The notes under the pieces are model-generated. The model was not told the DNA's origin. It made no database searches and saw only the letters and a list, made by a program, of their open reading frames with translations. This document shows, piece by piece, positions 30,202-42,080 of a DNA stretch of 64,000 nt (position 1 is the first letter of the stretch; every line of letters starts with the position of its first letter). Source of the stretch: Neocallimastix lanati (nom. inval.) (Eukaryota > Neocallimastigomycota > Neocallimastigomycetes > Neocallimastigales > Neocallimastigaceae); the NCBI GenBank assembly GCA_016946835.1, contig JACVTC010000034.1, positions 1,185,001 to 1,249,000 of the forward strand. Reading direction: 5' to 3'. Position numbers and translations under genes: made by a program.

Positions 30202-30686
30202 TTTATTATTATTATAGTAATTATAATTATTTTTATTACTATTATTATCACTCTATTATTATTATAGTTATTATAATTATTTTTACTATTACTTATTTTA
30301 CTTTATTTTGATATTTTTTATTATTATGACTAGGACTATTATTACTAAAAAACATTTTATGGATGAACATTTTTTAAGGAATTTTTCATGAAATAACATG
30401 AATATATTATAATATTTTTACTTAAAACACTAATTAAAGTATATTTTAGTAAAATATATTTACAATATAAAATTATGAATTTAAGTAAAGAATTTTATAC
30501 TAATTTCGTACTGATATATATAATAAATATAATATTGAATATTATATATTTTTTTTAATAATTTTATATAATAAAAATATTTAAAGCTAAATACTTAAAT
30601 ATATATAACTTTTCTCATAATTTTAATAATAGTTAGTATATTAAAATTATTAAAATATTTTAATTCATAAATCATAAAAATTAGAT
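29362..30686. other. AT-rich spacer with (ATT)n microsatellite
   Basis: No gene seen. Contains an ATT microsatellite at about 30125-30200 followed by degenerate copies to 30300. Confidence 0.6.
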
Positions 30687-31082
30687 TTAATTATTTTTAA
30701 TATTTCTATAATTCAATGAAATCATTAATGAGTGAATTAAATACCAAACTGTACTAAAATATATCAGATTTTCTAATAATAACCTAATATTAAGTAGACC
30801 TTTTGTATGAGTATAACAATCTTCATACGCTGTAACTAGACTCATTATTGCCACAGTAAATATAAATGATTTATTTTCTGTATAATCCTCTGGTTTTAAA
30901 ATAAAATTATTCCATTTATTTTTACTATTACTATTATTATTAGTATCAGTATTAGTATTATTATTATGATAATGTTGATTATGTAAGTATATATATATTG
31001 AATCGATTAACGCTGAAATCAAACATAACCCCATTCTCTTTAACCCCACAAATATTTTTATCCAAATGTCACTACAATACAT
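30687..31082 (-). CDS. Small membrane protein, second module (unknown)
   Basis: 131 codons; not recognised. Hydrophobic helix near the N-terminus (LCLISALIDSIYIYL), an Asn/Thr/Ser spacer, then ILKPEDYTENKSF, a hydrophobic stretch (IFTVAIMSLVTA) and a C-terminal helix (LIYFSTVWYLIHSLMISL). The KP..Y..NKSF-helix block and the last helix match those of the upstream frame at 31101-31379, so the two are repeats of one module. It lies in the same frame as that upstream piece, 18 bases after its TAA, so both may be one protein split by a stop. Confidence 0.45.
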   Translation of the reverse strand: MYCSDIWIKIFVGLKRMGLCLISALIDSIYIYLHNQHYHNNNTNTDTNNNSNSKNKWNNFILKPEDYTENKSFIFTVAIMSLVTAYEDCYTHTKGLLNIRLLLENLIYFSTVWYLIHSLMISLNYRNIKNN

Positions 31083-31100
31083 TTTATAACAAAAAATATA

Positions 31101-31379
31101 TTAAAAATTAATTCCAAAAACAATAAATATTAAACATAAAAAAGATATGAAATTATTGTATTTAAATCCTGAACTAACGTATATTGAATTTATGAGAAAC
31201 CAAATTAAAAAAAATCCTATATATTTAAAAGCTTGTGATATAGCTTCCCAAAAGTCATTATAATACTTAAAGTAGCAAAAAATTTGACTAACATTAGTTC
31301 CGAAAACAATAATTACATAAAATAAAAATGATTTATTTGTTGAATAATTTCGGGGTTTTAAAACAATTTTCGTTAACAT
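31101..31379 (-). CDS. Small membrane protein, first module (unknown)
   Basis: 92 codons from ATG at 31379; not recognised. IVLKPRNYSTNKSF is followed by two or three hydrophobic segments (LFYVIIVFGTNV, YIGFFLIWFLINSIYV, FLCLIFIVFGI). Ends at TAA 31101-31103; the same frame stays open through 31082 into the next module. Together the two would give about 231 residues with four or five membrane segments. Confidence 0.45.
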   Translation of the reverse strand: MLTKIVLKPRNYSTNKSFLFYVIIVFGTNVSQIFCYFKYYNDFWEAISQAFKYIGFFLIWFLINSIYVSSGFKYNNFISFLCLIFIVFGINF

Positions 31380-32074
31380 TTCCTTAATTAATTTATATAA
31401 ATATTTATTTATATATCTTTTTAAAAAAAAATAATAATAACAATAGTTATAATATTTTTGATTTATTTATTTATTATTTCTTTTTCTTCCGACAATAAAT
31501 CTTTTTATAACTTATTTATTTACTTATTTTTTTATTATTAATATTTTATTTAATTATTAAACTTATTAATTTTTATTATTATTTGTTTAAAAAAAAAAAA
31601 AAATTATGATAAAAATAAAAATAATATAAAAATATAAATATGTTAATTTAAATATTAAAATTAGCTTTTTTAATGATTTTTGATATTGTATAAAAAATTT
31701 AAATAAATATAAAAAATTAAATAAAATAAAATAAAAAAAATTAAGAAAAAAAACTAAACTATAATATATTTATTTAAAATATATAAAACCCATAAAATAT
31801 ATATATATATATATTATTTATTTAGTTTTATTATTTTATTATATTTTAATACATCTTTATTAGTTTCTGATAATTTTTGATATTTTTGATATAAATTTTT
31901 TTTAATTTTTTTTATTTTATAAAATATAACTTTAATATAAAATAAATCTAATTTATAATAATTAAATTTATAATTATAATTAAATTCATAATACTTATTA
32001 TAATTAAATTTATTATATTTAAATTTATAAAATATTCTTATTCTATACTAACATTTTTCGTCTTTGTATGTTTA
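31380..32074. other. AT-rich spacer in the foreign segment
   Basis: No gene seen; runs of A/T and short TA repeats (about 31799-31815). Confidence 0.6.
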
Positions 32075-32196
32075 TTAACCAAATAGAGAGAAATCAAAAT
32101 CTTCATTATTATATTGTTGAATATCATCAATAAATGACTTTATTATGTCTGGTGATTCATACCAATAGGACTGTATCAATAAGGTATAAATATTCT
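32075..32196 (-). pseudogene. C-terminal fragment of an unknown gene at the right border of the foreign segment
   Basis: Minus-strand frame of about 40 codons reading ...YTLLIQSYWYESPDIIKSF... FDFSLFG and ending at TAA (32077-32075). Balanced composition and no low complexity make it look like real coding. It is cut on its N-terminal side where A3 pol resumes at about 32199. Too short for a family assignment. Confidence 0.4.
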
Positions 32197-32198
32197 TT

Positions 32199-34181
32199 CA
32201 TCTCGAACATATTGCTAAAGTACTCGCTGTTTTCAAAGAACACAAACTAAAGATCAATATTGAAAAATGTTCGTTTATGCAAACAGAAGTTGAAGTCCTC
32301 GGTCACAAAATATCTGCAAAAGGTCTAAGCCCTCTTGATAGCAAGATTGAATCAATTAAAAATTGGAAACTTCCTTCAAACCTCCATGAATTACGGTCTT
32401 TCCTAGGGGCAATAGGTTATTATCAAGACTTCATCGATAAATATACTCGAATCACTGCTCCTCTCTGCAAATTGTTAAGAAAAGATGTTGAATTCCGATG
32501 GAATAAAGAACAAATTGATAGCTTTAATATACTTAAAGAAAAATTAATGAATGCACCAATTTTAAAATTTCCATGTTTCGAGAAAGAATTTATTATTCGA
32601 ACGGATGCATCGTATGATGGCATTGGTGGTGTTCTATTACAAAAAGATGATGAAACAAAAAAAGAGCATCCTGTACACTATATAAGTAGAACATTAATTA
32701 AACATGAAAGAAATTACGGAATTACAGATCTAGAAGGAACTGCTCTATTTTATTGTTTAACAAAATTTAAATCTTATATTATGGGAAATCCCATTAAAAC
32801 AATAATCTATACTGACCATAAGCCCTAAGTAGGATTATTCAACAAGAAATAACCAACAAGTGCTCGACAAACCAGATGGTGTTTAGCTGTAAATCTTTTA
32901 GGTGTAGAAATTTGATATGAACCTTGCAAAAAGAACGTTGTAGATGATGCTCTTTCTCGATTGAAAAGTATAAATGATAAGAAAATATTGGCAACAAAAC
33001 TCTCTTCAAAAGTTGATGAATCTTTATTATCTAAAGTTGTAAAAGAATTTATGGAAGAAAAATTTACAACAATTGATGGAATTGAATACTTTGTAGATGG
33101 AAATACTTATTGGAAATTAATCACTGATACTAATGAAAAGGTCAAACTTATTCTTGAAGCTCATGGCATAGGACATGAAGGATATAATAAAACTTACCAA
33201 CGATTACGAAAAAGTTACTATTGGAACAACATGATAAACGATATTAAAAGAATTATTTCAAAATGCGAACAATGTCAATTAAATAGACCCAAAGCATACC
33301 CAGAACCAACAGAAGATATTCCAATAAAAGTTGAAGGGCCTTTCACACATTTAGGTTTAGATATAATTGGGCCTCTAGAGAAAACATCAAACAATAATAA
33401 ATATATTTTGGTAATCGTGGACTATTTTACTAAATGGGTAGAGGCTGAGCCAACTGAAAATGTAACTTCAAATGATGTAATAAAATTTTTAATTCATGTA
33501 TTCTCTCGTCATGGTGTGCCTCAAACAATTACAACTGATAATGGTGTTCAATTCAATTCGGATATGATAAAAATGTTCCTAGATCTTTATGATGTGTATG
33601 TGAGGTTCAGTACCACTTATCATCCAGAAACGAACGGTCTTACAGAAAACCGAAATAAAGAAATTGGAAAACTACTTAGACTTTTAGGAAATAAACAAAA
33701 AGAATGGGACGAAGTCTTACTTTCCGCTTTATGGGCTCTTCGTACAACCAAAAATTCGGTTACTAATCACTCTAGCTTAGAACTTGTTTATGGACGAGAA
33801 GACCAACAACCCTTTGACATAGCTGCTAGACCAACTAAAAGTGTAAACAAATCTTCGGATGAAATCCTATTGGAAAAATTTGTCAATCACTACTTATGGA
33901 CTATGGAAGCTGCGGCCAATATCAAAAATGCAAATAAATACTGGGCTACTCGTAGTGAACAAAAGAATAGTATGAATCAGGCCAAAATAATAAAACCTGG
34001 TGATTTAGTCTTAGTAAGGAATTTTACTCGAACCAAGTTAGAACCATATTTTGTTGGACCACTCCAAGTAATTAAGAAACAATTCAACACAGTAACATTG
34101 GCCGATCCTAAGTCGGGTATACAAATGAACCGCAATTTTCACTTGAAGAACATAATCAAGTTTAACTCAGCTTCTGTATAG
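32199..34181 (+). pseudogene. pol: Pol of gypsy-A copy 3, second part (RT end, RNase H, integrase)
   Basis: Continues A3 RT at HLEHIAKVLAVFKEHKLK. RNase H TDASYDGIGG (about 32600) and TDHKP (about 32820), then TAA at 32826 and a TGA near 32915. From 32961 the frame is open to 34181: zinc-binding HGIGHEGYNK...CEQCQ, core residues in GLDIIGP, TTDNGVQF and NGLTENRN, and a full C-terminus (VGPLQVIKKQFNTVTLADP). The integrase part is intact enough to be younger-looking than the rest. Confidence 0.9.
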
Positions 34182-34204
34182 CTTGAGTCTTAGCGAGGGC
34201 ATCT

Positions 34205-35123
34205 TGTTAAGGAATGAACAAATAATGTTAATTTTATTATTTTTCATAAAAATAACTTAATCACTAAAATTAAATTATTTATTTCCTTACTTGGAGAACT
34301 TTCTTTTGTTCTATTACTGCCAAATTATTACTAATATTAAATTTTATTATTAATATAAATTCTTTATTAATATCAATATTTTATTATTAAAAATAATACT
34401 ATATTATTAATATCAATATTATAATCAATATCTAGTTTTATTAATATGATTTATTCTATCAATATTTTATTATTAAAGAAAAATTTTATTTTACAAATAT
34501 TACTAATATAGATTATTTATTATTAATAAAAATTAATATAATTAATAATAATTTAAAAATATTTTACTTAAATCCATGATCCTTGTCATTAAAATTAGTA
34601 ATACTTCCTTCCAAAATACACCCTATTTATAATAATATTAATAATAGATAATAATCTAAAATACTTTTATTTAAAAATAGTACAAAATTAAATAATACTC
34701 TTTTACTAATAGTTCTGTAAAAGTAATAAAATTATTTTTAAAATATATTATCACTACAATTAATAATAAATAGTTTAGAATTTAATAATATATAATAATT
34801 ATTTATTATAACAGAATAGATTATGAATTTATAATTTAAATACAATTCAAACATGTAACTCTAAAATATTCTAAAGAAATGGCTTGACCATTTCTAACGA
34901 TAAAAAAAAATATAAATAGATGAGAAAATTGTATTTTGAAAAATAAAAATAATCTTAAAGATATAATCTTATTAAAAAAAAATTAAATTATCTTTAGTTT
35001 CAATTGAATAATTTTTATTAAATAAATAAATATAATATTTTAAAAAGATATATTTTAATTTTTAATTTTTTTATTTTAGTATTTACTTCTTTATTTATTA
35101 TTAATCTGTCCCGAACCTCAACA
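34205..35123 (+). repeat. 3' LTR of A3
   Basis: Begins TGTTAAGGAATG after the tract GCGAGGGCATCT (34193-34204) and ends TCCCGAACCTCAACA; 919 bp. TATAAATA near 34912. Sequence differs from the A1 and A2 LTRs, so A3 is a distinct subfamily although the proteins are close. Confidence 0.7.
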
Positions 35124-36112
35124 TTTGTGATCCGGAACTTGCTTATTTACTTCAAATAAGCATATATAAAAATGATAAAAAGAAAAAAAAAATATAAAAT
35201 GTTTATAATAATGAAATTATTTAAAAATTAAAATAGTTATAATAAAAAAAATTATTATAATAAAATTATTTATAATAAAAATAATTATCTATAAATAGTT
35301 TTTAATAAAATAAATACAGAAATATTTAATTCTGTATAAAATTAAATCGTTTGACAATACTAAATATTTTTATTGTTTTCTCTAAAATAGATTATTATTT
35401 TCTCTATCCTTTTTACAATAATAAACTTTATGAGAATATGATATTAATAATTTACAAGAATATTAAATTATATATTAATTGATAAATTAAAATAATATTA
35501 AATTAGATGGTTAAAATTTTAAATATAAATAAATCATTAATAATTATACAACTATATTTTAAATTAGATACTTTAGAATAGGTTAATTTTAAAATATATT
35601 AATATTAAAATAACATTCATAATAGAATAATATAATTAAATTATATGTTAATGTTCAAGATTCATGTGAAAAAACTATAAAAGGAAGAAATTTTCTTTCT
35701 TTTGAAAAAGGACGATAAAAAATAAAATAAAAATTTATAAAATACTTTTAAACTAATAAAAATTTATTTATAATATTTAATATTGTGTTTTTAAAATATT
35801 GTGTGTGATCTGTGTCCATATCATTTGTCGATACGCAACTTATAAAAAAGTCACTTTAGGGTCAGAACAAACAAATTTTCTTAATATAAAATAATATATT
35901 CTAATAAGAATTAAATAACACTCAAATAAAAAAATTATTTAAACCAAGATAATAATATTATTTAATATTTTAGTATTTTATTATTTTCTCTGCTTTTATA
36001 TTTCAAATTAATAATTTTATATATTTATCTTTAAAATCTATTTTCTATATTTATTATTTATTATAAAATTTCTCTCTCTATTTTCTAATCTTAATTGTAA
36101 AGTATAAATCTC
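35124..36112. other. Probable further solo LTR and AT-rich spacer
   Basis: From about 35128 (TGATCCGGAAC) to about 35869 (GGGTCAGAACA) the sequence has TG...CA-like ends, a TATAAAAGG at about 35668 and a less AT-rich end block, as in the other LTRs here. No target duplication found. No gene seen. Confidence 0.35.
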
Positions 36113-36117
36113 TTATT

Positions 36118-37257
36118 TTAACTAAGCATAATTATAGCTTTATTGTTTGAGAACTTATTACAATCGTAATTTTGACCTTTAATACCTTGAAATTTGGCAA
36201 CTGATTTCCAGTAACGTTCTAAAATATCGTCATATTTTTCACATTTATATTTTTTGATTTTTTTATACAGTGTTCTAGATTCTTTAGTCCAGGAATAATG
36301 ATGCATTTTGGGAATAGATTTAATAAGATCCTTTATAATACAGTTTGATTTACTCCATTTTGCAAATGATTTAATCTGTAAGGCTGCGCAGACACCAGCA
36401 ATAGGAGGAATGCTTAGATCTCGAGATAAAGCATAAGTACTCATAGTAGAATTATGTCTAATATAGTCATTGTCTTCTGAACTTGTTTTACCATTTTTAG
36501 AGAATGAGCCGATACACCAAAATAGACTAGTATTAATTAATGTTTGAATTCTGGCCGTTCTAGATTTGTTTGAACCAAGTAAAGGAGAATAATAAATTAC
36601 TTTACCAATAATAAAGGATTGAAGAACTTTTTTCTTGAATGCAATAGGAATAAGTTTATTTGAGAAGAAACGTGTAAATGAAAGAAGGGATTTTCTAACT
36701 TTAAAATGCATGTGAGATATAATGTGTTCTAGTATGAGATCATCAGAAAAATGAATACCAAAATAAATATAACTAGAAACTTTAGGAATAGCATTCATTC
36801 CTAAATAGAAGGTTGGGTCACTATAGTTTGGAGAAGACTGGAAGTTCATTGATATTATAACCATAGTTGCACATTTTTCAATACCAAAAGTCATTTCATT
36901 TAAATTAGCCCATTTACGTACCTTTTTTAATAATTTTTCTAAATTTTTTGCACTTGGAGCAATTAGAACAACATCATCAGCAAAGAGTCTACCACAACAC
37001 TTTTTTCTTCCAATATTAACACCATACTTTTCACAGTTATTTAATATATCATTGAATGAATAAATTGAATAAGATCGGAGATAATGGACAACCTTGACGA
37101 ACACCTCTTTTAATAGGAAATTCATTTGATAACATTGAAGCAAATCGAGCACGTGCTTTAGATGAAGTATATAAATTACATAGAAAATCAAAACATTTAC
37201 CATGTACTCCATAATGATATAATTTAGTAAGAATGTTAAAAATTGGAACTGAATCAT
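36118..37257 (-). pseudogene. LINE-alpha RT palm/thumb and C-terminal region (copy 1)
   Basis: Real homology starts near 37060 (FNDILNNCEKYG), in the frame next to that of the preceding piece. Contains the catalytic CCGRLFADDVVLIAP block (about 36955-37000), KCATMVI, and a thumb/connection region (LLGSNKSRTARIQTLIN, RDLSIPPIAGVCA). Nearly identical to copy 2 over 36113-36740. One T fewer than copy 2 produces the TAA at 36118 just before homology ends. Confidence 0.85.
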
Positions 37258-37732
37258 AAGCTTTTTTAAGATCTAAAAAGGCTAAATATGTGAATTTTCC
37301 TTGAAATTTTCTTCTTTGGCAAATTTCTCTAACGGAAATGAATAAACTAATGCATTCTTCACGGTTGCGAAAACCAAATTGTTCAGGTCTAATGAAATTG
37401 TGTGAGAGTGCGTAAGTAGATATTCTATCTGTTATAATTTTTGAAATGATTTTCAGTCCAACATTAATGAGAGAAATACCTCGATAATTACTACAATCTG
37501 ATAGGTCACCTTTCTTAGGGATTGATACAATAGAAGCAGAGTTCCATTTTTGAGGAAAGGACCCATTCCATATTTTATTAAAAATCAATTTAGGACACTT
37601 TCCAGCGGCATGATGTGTTTCTAGTAATACTTCATTGCAAAACAGAGCTTTGTAGAATTCAATCGGGATACCATCGGGGCCGGGTGCTTTGTTGTTTTTC
37701 ATAGATGAAATAATTTTTTCTAATATCGTCAA
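37049..37732 (-). pseudogene. LINE-alpha RT fingers (copy 1)
   Basis: KNNKAPGPDGIPIEFYKAL, SIPKKGDLSDCSNYRGISL, FIRPEQFGFRNREECISLF, YLAFLDLKKAYDSVP and GVRQGCPLSPILFNLFI are the standard non-LTR RT blocks. One-base frameshifts separate it from the upstream piece (about 37735) and from the downstream piece (about 37060). Confidence 0.88.
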
Positions 37733-37895
37733 TCGTAATAGGATTGTTGATATTCCAGGTAGAGGATCTAAGACTAATATTCCTTAAAGCATGAATCCAA
37801 AAGTTACGATTAAGGCTGTGACCTGAGGGATCAGAAGCTAGATCTTTATAATATTCAGCCCATCTATCTAATTGTTTAGTAGGAGAGATAATATC

Positions 37896-39545
37896 TTAAC
37901 CAAATTTAGATTTTATGCAAGTAGGGGAGGTAGATGAATACGATGGTTTAGCCATTTTTTTTAAACATCTCCAACCATTTTTGAAATCTTTATTCAAAAA
38001 ATAATTACCAATTTTTACTATATTAGCCTTAAATCTAGCAGAACGAAATTTGCTCTTTGTTTTCTTGATTAATTTGCAAAGTTTTTCATATTTATTAAAT
38101 TGTTCAAGGTAATTATCAACATTTTCACAGTTAAAGTAAGGCTTAATATTTCGAAATGCAATATGTTTTTCATGAGACAGTTTTTTGATGTAAGAAGGAC
38201 AATGAAAGGCAGAGCCCTTTAAATATGTTGGAATGAAAGCCTTAATATCTTTCCCGATATTATTTGCTGTATTGATAAATTTTTCTACCATTTCATCAGC
38301 CGTGAGCGAATTGTAATGAGAATCGAGGTCATTTGCTAAGATTGAAAAATAATTATGTGATAAAATATCTGAATTTTTTGTTTTACAAATATGTGTAGAC
38401 CATTTAGAGACTTTAGCAGGCCTAATAAAGCCATCGGAGAGAACTATGTTGCAAGAAAGTAAAATAAGTTTATGATCAGAAATACCATAAAATGAAGTGT
38501 AAACCGAGGTTTTATTAAAATAAGCTGCCAAAGCCTCATTATAGATGACATGGTCAATGCAAGATGATCTAGTATCTTTGGCATAAGTAAATTGATTACC
38601 ATATAAGGGAGCAATATACCAATTAGGAAAATTATTTGAAATGTATGTTTTGATCTTCTTTAATGACATGTTAAAATCACCAACTAGGACAGCAGGAACG
38701 TCTTTTCTATTGTGAAAACGTAACCATTGAGAAAGTTCATCAAAAGCAGCTAATCTTTCTTCCTTCCATTTGCTTTGAGGGAAGTAGATATTACCAATAG
38801 TACATTTTTGATTCCAGAAAGAAGTAATATTTACTGAAATGATATATTTGTATAAAAGCGGTTCTTGGAAGAAAGAGCACAAAGAATGAACACCAATAAA
38901 GAGTCCTCTCATACCAGGGATTTTAGGATTAGCTCTAAGGAAAACTGAGTTGTAATATGGGATTAATGGTGATGAAATATCTTTTGGAAGATATTTACTT
39001 TTTTCAGTTTCTTGTAAACAGATACATATAGGTTTAAAAGTGGAGTTGAGATATAAAATACTATCACGCTTTTCAGTATTCCAACCGTTAATATTCCAAC
39101 TAACACAGAGATTAAAGAAAAAAGAATTTGAATTTAGATGGCTAGAGAAAAAATCTTTCGCCATAGGATTAAGTTCAACATCAATGATATTAGATTTTCT
39201 TGACTTGTTCATTTGTTTAAGTTTATTACACAAGGTCCAGGTAATTTTAGCTGTTTCAGGAATTTTATCTCTTAAGAAATCTAAAACATCAAAAAATCTG
39301 AGATCATTTTTGTGCTTATTAACCCTAATAATGAAGTATGAGCCGTACCTTGGAGGAAAAAGTTTTTTAACATATGGAATAATTTCATTGTAGTTAGGGA
39401 TCTTACTAATAACTTGAGCCAATAGATTGGTAGGGGACCAAGAATTAAGGTTATGGATAAAGATAAGGCTATAATTGTTCATATGATTACCGAAGCAGTA
39501 GAAACCACGATGGAAGGGAGTAGTATTAACTGAGCTAGAAAGCAT
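37896..39545 (-). pseudogene. LINE-alpha N-terminal RRM-like domain and AP endonuclease (copy 1)
   Basis: 549 codons from ATG at 39545. Residues 24-105 (YSLIFIHNLNSW ... GSYFIIRVN ... AKITWTL) show a beta-alpha-beta-beta-alpha-beta pattern like an RNA-binding RRM. Residues about 145-375 are the endonuclease: CVSWNINGWN, CLQETEK, RGLFIGVH, IGNIYFP, LVGDFN, SCIDHVI, SDHKLILLS. It nicks target DNA to prime reverse transcription. The frame stops at 37896; the next frame continues (QLDRWAEYYKDLASDP) toward RT, so a one-base indel lies near 37895. Confidence 0.87.
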
Positions 39546-40036
39546 CCTTGTTTAGAGTTTGATGATAACAGAACCGACTTAATTTCCATTTATTGTGAAT
39601 TGATTATAAGGATTGTATACCAAAGAATTATATATAAAATATTAACATTTAAGTTTACTGAATATAAAAGTTAATTGTTTCACATGAATTGAATTTCCTA
39701 AGATATATTAAAAAACGATATTAGTGAAAAAATTATTTATTCAATAAAATATAATGTAAAATAATATATTTATTTAAAGTAAAAAATATTTTAAAATGAT
39801 ATGAAAATTAAAAATACCTAAAGTAAAAATTTATATAGAGATATAAAGTAAAATATATAAAGATAAAAAAAAAAATATATATATATATAGAGAGAATAGA
39901 AAAATTTTAGAAATATAAGAGAAAAAAATAAAAACAATATTGTTAGTAGTATAGTGTAAAAAATTCTTTTGATTGAAAAATTGATTTAAAAAACTATAGT
40001 TATGATTTATTTAAAAAGATAAAAATTGCATTAAAA
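39546..40036. other. AT-rich DNA, former target of the LINE insertions
   Basis: No gene seen. May include the alpha copy 1 5' UTR at its left edge. It ends in the left copy of the LINE-gamma target duplication (40037-40058). Confidence 0.5.
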
Positions 40037-40179
40037 ATTAAAAAGTAATTTAGATTTTTTTTTTTTTTTTTAGACTTAGAGAATAACTTTATTTAATTTA
40101 TAATAATAATAAAATTACATGATTTTAAAGGAAAAAGAAATAATAAAATACATGAAATAAAATATTATATATTATAAAA

Positions 40180-40548
40180 TTATAAAAGTGCATTAGAAGC
40201 AATAGCCTCTAACTTTTCCCATTCCTCGATAATAACACCACATCCATTATTGCGAGAAATAATTTCAGTATTAGTGTTATCAATCGAATCTGTATCTGTC
40301 ATTTCACTGGGAGGTGAAAATCCATGCCTTATCATTTCGACGTCGACGCTCTTGGTATCGGTAGATTCAACGGAATACCATTTCATCATCAAACTAAAAG
40401 ATCGACAAATTAATGGTATTACGTTTGGAACAGTTGACGAAGTTGAACTTTGTTTAAAAATATTGTCAACTAATTGTCTTAGTTCCCCATCATTAGTTTT
40501 AATTTTTGAATATATTGAACGCCCACCAAGAAGCATAATATATAACAA
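40180..40548 (-). pseudogene. LINE-gamma C-terminal tail (copy 1)
   Basis: Reads LLGGRSIYSKIKTNDGELRQLVDNIF to ...WEKLEAIASNALL, matching gamma copy 2 except for a 30-bp deletion (loss of FVGIAEFLT-like residues). Upstream 40549-40660 is not coding, so the domain is cut off from the RT. Confidence 0.8.
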
Positions 40549-40660
40549 GACTAAGAATAAACGAAATTAAAATATATTTCTTCAATGGGAGAGGAACAGA
40601 TTTATTAATAAGAAATCGAAAGTACAAATTTAACTTGACATTTAAATTACTGTTTAATTT

Positions 40661-41085
40661 TTATTGTATAGGTTTCAGTGATAAAAATTCATCAAAAGGA
40701 ATACCAAGATAGGTATAGTTGTCAGTTTTAGGTAATTTTTTACTACCAATAAAGAAAGATGGATCTTCATAATTTATCGGTTTAACAAAGTTAATTGGTT
40801 TTACAACAAGAGTAGCACACTTATTAATTCCAAAAGTCATTTCATTCTTAATAGCCCATTCATGAACTTTATTCAAAATTTTCTTAAGAGCTTGTTTAGA
40901 TGGAGCAACTAAAACAATATCATCCGCAAAAAGTCCACCACAACAATATTGAGAATCTAAATATTGACCATACTTATCACAATTATCCAGTATATCATTA
41001 ATGAACAAATTGAATAAAATAGGAGATAGAGGGCATCCTTGTCTAACACCACGATTAATCGAAAATTCTTCTGAGAGATTACCAT
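40661..41085 (-). pseudogene. LINE-gamma RT palm fragment (copy 1)
   Basis: GVRQGCPLSPILFNLFINDIL continues into CCGGLFADDIVLVAPSKQ, INKCATLVVKP and YTYLGIPFDE, then stops at 40661. Catalytic ADD present. Truncated at 5' by the end of the element. Confidence 0.83.
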
Positions 41086-42080
41086 TTTTTTTTTTTTTTT
41101 TTTTAGACTTAGAGAATAACTTTATTTAATTTATTATAATAATAAAATTATATGAATTAAATGAAAAAATAACAAATAAAATACATGAAATAAAATATTA
41201 TATATTATAAAATTATAAAAGTGCGTTAGAAGCAATAACCTCTAACTTTTCCCATTCCTCGATAATAACACCACGTCCATTATTGCGAGTAATAATTTCA
41301 ATATTAGTGTTATCAATCGAATCTGTATCTGTCATTTCACTGGAAGGTGAAAATTCATGCCTTATCATTTCAACGTCAACGCTCTTGGTAACGGTAGATT
41401 CAACGGAATACCATTTCATCATCAAACTAAAAGATCGACAAATTAATGGTATTACGTTTGTTAGAAACTCCGCAATCCCCACAAAATACGGAACAGTTGA
41501 CGAAGTTGAACTTTGTTTAAAAATATTGTCAACTAATTGTCTTTGTTCCCCATCATTAACTTTAATTTTTGAATATATTGAACGCCCACCAAGAAGTGCA
41601 CTCAATATATAATAATAAATATTATTATCATAATCCTTTTCTGAATCTAAAGAAACATCCAAGGATTTTTGTTCAATTATCATAGCAAACTTCAAAAAGA
41701 GATCATCTATAAAAGGTAAAGATTTATTTCTGTAATTTTCCAATTCTTTACAGGCAAAGATCCAGTGAGAAAAGCTAGGTACACTAACACCACAACAAGG
41801 GCAACATTTAGGGCAATCTTCTGAGATGATTTTTCTTTTAATGGAAATATTAATGTCAAATTTAAAACCACACCTAATTCGAGAAATCCAAAAGAATCCC
41901 AATTGATACTTAGGATATTGAAATGTTAAGTTTCTGATTTCTGAAATAAATCCAAAATCATTCTCCTTGTAAATAATTGCTTTTTTGGCTTTTGAAGGTT
42001 TGAAGACATCTCTTTCCCAATAAAACTTTTTTATTTCACTTGTTTTCTTACCATTTAATTTCTTATCCAAAGTCCTTGAT
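41086..42080 (-). mobile_element. LINE-gamma copy 2, 5'-truncated, inside copy 1
   Basis: Begins at the left with T20 (poly(A) on the coding strand) and the gamma 3' UTR (AGACTTAGAGAATAAC), and runs up to the residues SRTLDKKLNGKK. Flanked by 41031-41085 and 42081-42135, a 55-bp direct repeat with one mismatch that is copy 1 RT sequence, read here as a long target duplication. Confidence 0.7.
41213..42078 (-). pseudogene. LINE-gamma C-terminal domain with zinc knuckle (copy 2)
   Basis: Residues from RTLDKKLNGKKTSEIKKFYW to ...EKLEVIASNALL. Contains CPKCCPCC, eight residues, HWIFAC, the same knuckle as in alpha and beta. An open frame reaches back to 42400 but only by running through unrelated inserts, so only 41213-42078 is true gamma coding. 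Confidence 0.8.

Larger units (their letters stand above)
24950..35123 (+). mobile_element. Gypsy-A copy 3 (A3), 5'-deleted, interrupted and decayed
   Basis: Order gag relic, frameshift site, pol part 1 (25605-28312), foreign 3.9 kb, pol part 2 (32199-34181), polypurine tract, LTR (34205-35123). It lacks a recognisable 5' LTR and the first third of gag. Two later insertions split the RT: a solo LTR at 27580-28151 and the segment 28313-32198. Confidence 0.85.
36113..39545 (-). mobile_element. LINE-alpha copy 1, non-LTR retrotransposon, frameshifted and 3'-truncated
   Basis: Minus-strand remains of a one-ORF LINE: RRM-like N-terminus and endonuclease (37896-39545), RT (37049-37732 and 36118-37257). 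Homology with alpha copy 2 stops at about 36113, within the C-terminal domain, so the zinc knuckle, 3' UTR and poly(A) are missing, which is unusual for a LINE. A 5' limit beyond the ATG at 39545 could not be set. Confidence 0.85.
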
